DNA from: Tethybacter castelli
GTDB taxonomy: Bacteria > Pseudomonadota > Gammaproteobacteria > Tethybacterales > Tethybacteraceae
NCBI GenBank assembly: GCA_036679665.1
Contig: JAZHEJ010000048.1
Span: 1-20,150 of the forward strand
Reading direction: 5' to 3'
Length of the DNA: 20,150 nt
In this document: positions 15,895 to 20,150 of the stretch, in pieces
Numbering within the stretch: position 1 is the stretch's first letter
Layout of the letters: every line of letters begins with the position of its first letter
Program-made: the position numbers and the translations under genes
Notes under the pieces: generated by a model
Told to the model about the DNA's origin: nothing
Database searches by the model: none
The model's input: the letters and a program-made list of their open reading frames with translations, nothing else

Positions 15895-16731
15895 ATGAAA
15901 TACGGAATACATGCCGGGCTGTGGATGGCACGATGGACTGACGACATCAACCCAATCTTAAAAACCGTCGCCGACTTGGGGTTTGACGGTGTCGAAGTGT
16001 CGCTGTTGGGCATGTCTGATGAGCGAGCCGAAGAACTTGGTCGCGCGGTAAAAGATCACGGTTTGCAGGTTACTTGTTCAGACGGACTGGCGGCTAATGT
16101 TGACATCACTTCGCCGGATCCTGCGATACGCGCCGCCGGAGTTGACTATTTACGCTGGGCGGTACGCACCACCGCCAAGATCGGTTCGCGTAGCCTAGCT
16201 GGCGTCGTTTACGCGCCATGGGGAGTTTTCGATCAAGCGCGCAAGGCTAAACGCGCCGATTATGCCGCGGCGGCGTTCAAAGAATTAAACGACGAACTTG
16301 ACGCCTGCGATGTCACCTTGGGCCTAGAGGCGATAAACCGCTTTGAAACCGACTTGGTCAATACCGCCGACGAAGCGGTGGCAATCAGCGAAGCTTCCGG
16401 CTCCAAGCGCGTCGGAGCGTTGCTTGACACCTTCCATTTGAATATCGAGGAAAAAGACATCGGTGCCGCGATCCGCGGTGCCGGCGAACGCCTGGTGCAT
16501 TTTCATGTTTCAGACAACGATCGCGGGGTACCCGGTTCCGGTCATGTGCCGTGGCCGCAAGTGCAAAGCGCGTTGCAAGATATCGGCTATGACCGCTGGA
16601 TTGTCGCCGAGATGTTCGTCATCGCCGGCAACCCTGCTAGCGCCGACTTGAATATTTGGCGTGATATCGAGCCTGACGCGACCGCCGCCGCAGCCCAGGC
16701 GCTGTCTTTCATACGCAAAACATTTGGATGA
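15895..16731 (+). CDS. Ketose 3-epimerase (D-tagatose/D-allulose 3-epimerase family)
   Basis: The 278-residue TIM-barrel protein matches the D-tagatose 3-epimerase family, which interconverts ketoses at C3 with a divalent metal. All expected active-site residues are present with the same spacing as in the Pseudomonas cichorii enzyme: Glu145 (LEAINRFE), Asp178 and His181 (LLDTFHLNIEE), His204 (HFHVSD), Arg210 and Glu239 (VAEMF). Other family hallmarks are LGFDGVEVSL near the start and SPDPAIRAAGVDYLR. Hydroxypyruvate isomerase or an isomerase for a ketose phosphate (LerI-like) remain alternatives within the superfamily, but the residue spacing favours ketose 3-epimerase. The gene is first in the catabolic operon; its stop overlaps the dhaL-like start (ATGA). 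The ribosome-binding site is weak. The exact sugar is unknown. Confidence 0.82.
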   Translation: MKYGIHAGLWMARWTDDINPILKTVADLGFDGVEVSLLGMSDERAEELGRAVKDHGLQVTCSDGLAANVDITSPDPAIRAAGVDYLRWAVRTTAKIGSRSLAGVVYAPWGVFDQARKAKRADYAAAAFKELNDELDACDVTLGLEAINRFETDLVNTADEAVAISEASGSKRVGALLDTFHLNIEEKDIGAAIRGAGERLVHFHVSDNDRGVPGSGHVPWPQVQSALQDIGYDRWIVAEMFVIAGNPASADLNIWRDIEPDATAAAAQALSFIRKTFG

Positions 16732-17258
16732 ATGAACTGCTCGACGCGCTGGTTTTGCGCTTTGCGCGGTTGGAGGCGGAACTGAACCAACTCGATGCGG
16801 CCACTGGCGACGGCGACCATGGTACCACGATGCTAAAAGGCCTGCGCGCCGCCGCGAATGCTTCTGACGATCCTGGCGCCGCATTTCGCGGCGCAGCCGG
16901 CGGAGCTTCAGGAACGCTGTTTAGTTTTGTTATCGACGCGCTTGCCAAAGTAATGGATAACAGTTCGACGCTTGATGAAGCCTTAAAGGTTGCGGCACAA
17001 AAAATTCAACAACTAGGAGCGGCCAAATTAGGCGACAAAACCATGCTTGACGCGTTATTGCCGGCGACAAAAGCAGGTGGGAATCCTAAGGATGTCGCGG
17101 CGGCGGCACATACCGGGATGGCTACGACCCGCGACCTTGCGGCCAAGCGCGGGCGGGCAAAATACGTCGAAGGTGCCGGGGTTGGTCATATAGATGTCGG
17201 CGCGATGTCAGTGACTCAAATATTGGCGATATATGCCAAGCAGGAGGCTAAAGCATGA
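16728..17258 (+). CDS. dhaL: Dihydroxyacetone kinase family, nucleotide-binding subunit (DhaL-like)
   Basis: The 176-residue helical-barrel protein carries the ADP/Mg-binding loop TGDGDHG (Asp 28 and 30, with an earlier Asp near 23 in LNQLDAATG), then the GGASGTLFSF loop and GDKTMLDAL, and ends with the GRAKYVEGAGVGHIDVGA segment. These are the hallmarks of DhaL. It supplies the phosphoryl donor site and works with the DhaK-like protein encoded next, with which it overlaps by four bases. No DhaM (PTS phosphotransfer) gene is visible, so the pair may use ATP directly, as the separate-subunit erythrulose kinases are thought to, or rely on a DhaM elsewhere. Order L then K is the reverse of E. 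coli dhaKLM. Confidence 0.88.
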   Translation: MNELLDALVLRFARLEAELNQLDAATGDGDHGTTMLKGLRAAANASDDPGAAFRGAAGGASGTLFSFVIDALAKVMDNSSTLDEALKVAAQKIQQLGAAKLGDKTMLDALLPATKAGGNPKDVAAAAHTGMATTRDLAAKRGRAKYVEGAGVGHIDVGAMSVTQILAIYAKQEAKA

Positions 17259-18274
17259 AAAAATTGTTTAATTCTTTCGAGCGCATGGCCGACGATATGA
17301 TCGACGGCTTTGTCGCGGCCTACCCTAATTTGGTTGCCCGCGGCGCCAATTCACGCGTGGTCCGACGCGCAATCCCCGCCGACGGTGACAAGAAAGTCGC
17401 GTTGGTTATCGGCAACGGCAGCGGCCATGAGCCGATCGCGATGGGTTTTATCGGCACCGGGCTACTTGACGCCAACGCGGTGGGTGACGTATTTACCGCT
17501 CCTCCTCCTGAACTGATCTGCGCCGGCATTAAAGAAGTGGCCGGCCAGGCGGGAGTTGTGGTACTGATCTCGCGCCATGAAGGCGATGTCATCAACGGCA
17601 ACGCCGCGGCGTTGCTGGCCGCCGACCAAGGTGTGGACGCGCGCCCTTTATTGATGTACGACGACATTTCATCAGCGCCCAAAGGGCAAGAAGATGATCG
17701 GCGTGGCGCGGCCGGCACAATGTTCATTTACAAAATTTTGGGCGCGGCGGCCGAAGCCGGTTTGACGCTGGAAGAACTAATCGCGTTAGGCGAAGAAGTA
17801 CGTGCGCGTACGCGCACGTTGGGCGCGGCGCTGCAACCGGGTACTTCGCCGCTGACCGGCGAACCGATGTTCGCGATCGGCGACGACGAGATTTATATCG
17901 GTATGGGTGTGCACGGCGAACCGGGCGTCGCCCGGCGCAAGCTGGGTGCGGTTGACGAACTTGTCGCCTACATGCTGGAGCAACTGCTAAAAGACCGCGC
18001 CGTGGCCCGAGGCGAAACCTGCATCGTTCTTATCAACGGCTCCGGAGCCACCACTATGATGGAGCTGCTTACGGTGTACAACGAAGTTGCCGCCGCCCTG
18101 ACCGGTCGCGGCATTGACACGGTCGCGCCGATGATCGGCTCTTATTCAACCACCCAGGATACCGCCGGCTTTTCAATCTCGCTGCTGGTACCGACCGACC
18201 GGATGCTCAGCTACTGGCAAGCGCCGCAACACACCCCGTATTTCCCGGTGATCCACGGCGCGGCGGCCGGCTAA
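17255..18274 (+). CDS. dhaK: Dihydroxyacetone kinase family, substrate-binding subunit (DhaK-like)
   Basis: The 339-residue protein has the complete DhaK substrate site. GNGSGHEP contains His58, GDVINGN contains Asp111, and MGVHGEPG contains His220, the residue that forms a covalent hemiaminal with the ketone. These match E. coli His56, Asp109 and His218 with a constant offset of two. AGGAGG just upstream and a four-base overlap with the DhaL gene support the start. The family phosphorylates dihydroxyacetone, erythruloses and other short ketoses. Given the adjacent ketose 3-epimerase and aldolase, the substrate may be a longer ketose, or free dihydroxyacetone released elsewhere in the pathway. 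Which of these is correct cannot be read from the sequence. Confidence 0.9.
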   Translation: MKKLFNSFERMADDMIDGFVAAYPNLVARGANSRVVRRAIPADGDKKVALVIGNGSGHEPIAMGFIGTGLLDANAVGDVFTAPPPELICAGIKEVAGQAGVVVLISRHEGDVINGNAAALLAADQGVDARPLLMYDDISSAPKGQEDDRRGAAGTMFIYKILGAAAEAGLTLEELIALGEEVRARTRTLGAALQPGTSPLTGEPMFAIGDDEIYIGMGVHGEPGVARRKLGAVDELVAYMLEQLLKDRAVARGETCIVLINGSGATTMMELLTVYNEVAAALTGRGIDTVAPMIGSYSTTQDTAGFSISLLVPTDRMLSYWQAPQHTPYFPVIHGAAAG

Positions 18275-18278
18275 ACCT

Positions 18279-19175
18279 ATGACCGAACGCATTTACGGGG
18301 TAGCCGTTGATGCGGGCAGCGGCTTAACCGCGGCGATCAGCTCCGCGCGCGGCACCAACGCGCAGCCGGATGATCCTTTAATTTTCAAGCGGGCGATACT
18401 TACCGAACTGGGACCGCATGCGTCGACCGTACTGCTTGATGCCAGCTGTGGACCCGAGTTGATCGGCGCCTATCCTTCCGGGTGCGCACCGATGCTGGCC
18501 TATGAAGCCGATGTCTATCATATATCTGATACCGAGCGGATAACCGTGATCCCTGACAATCTGCGCGTTGAAGATTACCTGCGCTTGGGAGTTGAGCGGC
18601 TGAAATTTTTCATGTATTACGCGCCTGACGATGATACTAACCTGAACCTGCGCAAACGTGAGCTGATCGCGGATATCGGCGCGCAATGCGCGGCGCATAA
18701 CTTGACTTTTTTGCTTGAACCGCTGGTCTATCACCCGCAACTGGCAAATGGCACCGCCGCGTACGCGCAGGCCAAGCCCGAGCTGGTCAGACGCGCCACC
18801 GCAGCTTTCGCCGCACCCGAGTTAGGCGCGAAGGTGCTCAAAGTTGAAATTCCGGTCGATCTTGATTTTGTCGAAGGGTACGGCACCGCCGACATGTCGC
18901 GCGATGCGGCCTTCGAGGCGATGCGAAACGCCGCTGATGCCGCTGGCGAATGCGATCTTGTCTACCTCAGCGCCGGAGTTACCTTTGAACGATTTGAAGC
19001 TTCGTTGCGTCTTGCGGTCCAAGCCGGAGTTGAGTTTGCCGGTTTCATGTGCGGACGCGCCATCTGGGCGGACGCGGTACCGATATTCGGCGCCGAAGGC
19101 GAAACGGGACTTAGGGCCTGGCTGCAAGATATCGGCCGTGCCAGACTGGACAAACTAATCAACGCAACCCAATGA
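18279..19175 (+). CDS. Class I aldolase, LacD/YihT type (tagatose 1,6-bisphosphate or sulfofructose 1-phosphate aldolase family)
   Basis: The 298-residue TIM-barrel protein follows the LacD/YihT pattern through its length: an N-terminal GVAVDAGSG strand, STVLLDASCGPELIGAY, MLAYEAD, LGVERLKFFMYY, FLLEPLVY, then KVLKVEIPVDLDFVEGYG in which Lys188 is the predicted Schiff-base lysine, and VYLSAGVTFERFE and GFMCGRAIWADAV near the end. The family cleaves ketose 1-phosphates or bisphosphates to dihydroxyacetone phosphate plus an aldehyde; the Escherichia coli relative YihT acts in sulfoquinovose breakdown. The gene begins four bases after dhaK and is part of the same operon, fitting a role directly after the kinase. 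Which sugar phosphate it splits is unknown. The common AADQR-type N-terminal motif is altered to AVDAG, so substrate preference may differ from LacD. Confidence 0.8.
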   Translation: MTERIYGVAVDAGSGLTAAISSARGTNAQPDDPLIFKRAILTELGPHASTVLLDASCGPELIGAYPSGCAPMLAYEADVYHISDTERITVIPDNLRVEDYLRLGVERLKFFMYYAPDDDTNLNLRKRELIADIGAQCAAHNLTFLLEPLVYHPQLANGTAAYAQAKPELVRRATAAFAAPELGAKVLKVEIPVDLDFVEGYGTADMSRDAAFEAMRNAADAAGECDLVYLSAGVTFERFEASLRLAVQAGVEFAGFMCGRAIWADAVPIFGAEGETGLRAWLQDIGRARLDKLINATQ

Positions 19176-19185
19176 GGACAACATT

Positions 19186-19947
19186 ATGCTCAAAGACAAA
19201 ATCGCCATCGTAACCGGCGGCTCAAGCGGCAACGGCCGCGCCATCGCGCAAGGGTTCGCCGCCCAAGGCGCCAAAGTCATCATCGCCGATTTGGCCGAAA
19301 CCGGTCGCGAAGGCGGCACTCCGACGGCAGAACTTATTAACGCCGATCATCCGGGCCGCGCGGTGTTTGAGCGTTGCGACGTTGCCAAAGTCACCGATCT
19401 TGAAGCCGTGGTTGCCGTGGCCGAAAAGATGGGCGGCCTTGATATCTTGGTCAACAACGCCGGCATATTAAAAAAAGAACCGCTTTTAGATGCGACCGAA
19501 GCGACCTTTCAGATGATGGTGGACGTCAACGTCAAAAGTGTGTTGTTCGGCGCCCAGGCGGCGGCGCGCGTGATGGCGGCGCGCAAAAGCGGAGTGATTA
19601 TCAACCTGTGTTCAATCGCCGGAATGCGCGGCACCGGCGGCTACTGTCATTACAACTTGTCCAAAGGCGCGGTGCGCTTGCTGACGTACTCGTTAGCCGA
19701 TGAATTAGGACCGCTTGGCATCCGGGTAAATTGCGTCAACCCCGGCATCATGCGCACCCAGATGAATATTGAAGACGATCCGGTGATCGGCACCGAAACC
19801 GGCGAAGGTTATCTGGACATGATTCCGGCTAGGCGCTGGGGCGAACCCGGCGACGTGGCCGACGCTTGTGTTTACCTCGCTTCGGATCTGGGCAAATACG
19901 TGATGGGCATATCTTTGGTGGTTGACGGCGGGTATTTGCGCATTTGA
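19186..19947 (+). CDS. Short-chain dehydrogenase/reductase (SDR)
   Basis: The 253-residue classical SDR has the NAD(P)-binding TGGSSGNGR motif, NNAG (Asn near 90), catalytic Ser143 (NLCSIAG) and YxxxK at Tyr156/Lys160 (HYNLSKG), and the PGIMRT loop. The C-terminus VDGGYLRI is usual. An acidic residue at the end of the second strand (IADL) suggests preference for NAD over NADP. TGAGGA upstream is a good ribosome-binding site. In the operon it could oxidise an alcohol or lactol form of the incoming sugar or handle the aldehyde product of the aldolase; sequence alone does not decide. Its last 77 bases are the segment copied at the contig end. Confidence 0.9.
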   Translation: MLKDKIAIVTGGSSGNGRAIAQGFAAQGAKVIIADLAETGREGGTPTAELINADHPGRAVFERCDVAKVTDLEAVVAVAEKMGGLDILVNNAGILKKEPLLDATEATFQMMVDVNVKSVLFGAQAAARVMAARKSGVIINLCSIAGMRGTGGYCHYNLSKGAVRLLTYSLADELGPLGIRVNCVNPGIMRTQMNIEDDPVIGTETGEGYLDMIPARRWGEPGDVADACVYLASDLGKYVMGISLVVDGGYLRI

Positions 19948-20073
19948 TGAACGCGCCCTTTAAAGTCGGGCTGATCCGCGCGTCGCTGCCTAGTTACTTT
20001 CCTGAACGCCACCAAATCTGGGACCGCGCCCAAGCGGCGCTCGAAAGCCTGTGCGCCCAACTGGACACACAAC
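19947..20073 (+). CDS. 5' end of an operon gene, possibly a sugar isomerase (partial)
   Basis: The ATG at 19947 shares its A with the stop of the SDR gene (TGATG), so translation is coupled. About 42 residues are reliable: MNAPFKVGLIRASLPSYFP and then a helical segment ending ALESLCAQLDTQL. Beyond 20073 the sequence is a repeat of the SDR 3' end, so the open frame running to 20150 is a chimera. A beta-strand (KVGLIRA) followed by a helix resembles the start of fucose/arabinose isomerase superfamily proteins, which would fit an aldose-to-ketose step. The resemblance is slight. Confidence 0.45.
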
Positions 20074-20150
20074 TTTACCTCGCTTCGGATCTGGGCAAAT
20101 ACGTGATGGGCATATCTTTGGTGGTTGACGGCGGGTATTTGCGCATTTGA
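20074..20150. repeat. 77-bp terminal direct repeat of 19871-19947 (assembly artefact)
   Basis: The last 77 bases equal 19871-19947, the end of the SDR gene including its TGA. The base before the match differs (c at 20073, g at 19870), so identity is exactly 77. Together with the 77-bp copy at the left end, this marks the edges of a k=77 assembly or a backward-joining chimera rather than a biological duplication. Confidence 0.8.

Noticed and set aside
20074..20150. C-terminal part of the last frame, identical to the SDR C-terminus
   Set aside because: It is the 77-bp copy at the contig end, so the apparent fusion is not a real protein.

Overview
The window looks like one complete assembled contig from a proteobacterium, most likely a marine or host-associated alpha- or gammaproteobacterium. 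That placement is an inference from gene families (YnjB-type ABC importer, AbrB/COG3180 membrane protein, DhaK/DhaL, LacD-type aldolase) and is weak at class level. Both ends carry an exact 77-bp copy of internal sequence (1-77 = 364-440; 20074-20150 = 19871-19947). This is best read as a de Bruijn-graph (k=77) or chimeric-read artefact, so sequence left of about 78 and right of about 20073 should not be trusted as chromosomal neighbour sequence.

Two kinds of DNA alternate. Moderately GC-rich, tightly packed metabolic genes are: an AbrB-family membrane protein (79-1134); a YnjBCD-like ABC importer (7138-10970); and a sugar catabolic operon (15895 to the end) of ketose 3-epimerase, DhaL, DhaK, LacD/YihT-type aldolase, SDR dehydrogenase and the start of a further gene. 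Between them lie two visibly AT-rich accessory blocks. Block 1 (about 1135-7137) holds a decayed IS1595-type transposase, a single-chain restriction-modification gene broken at a 12-G tract, a possible IS30 scrap, an AAA/DUF4143 ATPase, a glutathione S-transferase-like protein and 0.77 kb without a gene. Block 2 (about 10971-15894) holds a 1417-residue superfamily 1 helicase with a C-terminal Vsr/DUF559-like nuclease, a probable defence protein.

Reading the metabolic genes together (inference): an aldose may be isomerised to a ketose, epimerised at C3, phosphorylated by the DhaK/DhaL pair and split by the class I aldolase, with the SDR oxidising or reducing a pathway intermediate. The ABC importer would be the natural uptake system, but its first permease carries an internal deletion with a frameshift, and the importer is now separated from the catabolic genes by the helicase block.

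The most interesting items are the G12 tract in the restriction-modification gene (a probable phase-variation switch), the helicase-nuclease, the unusual kinase/epimerase/aldolase combination, and the deleted permease. No tRNA, rRNA, CRISPR array or convincing terminator was found.
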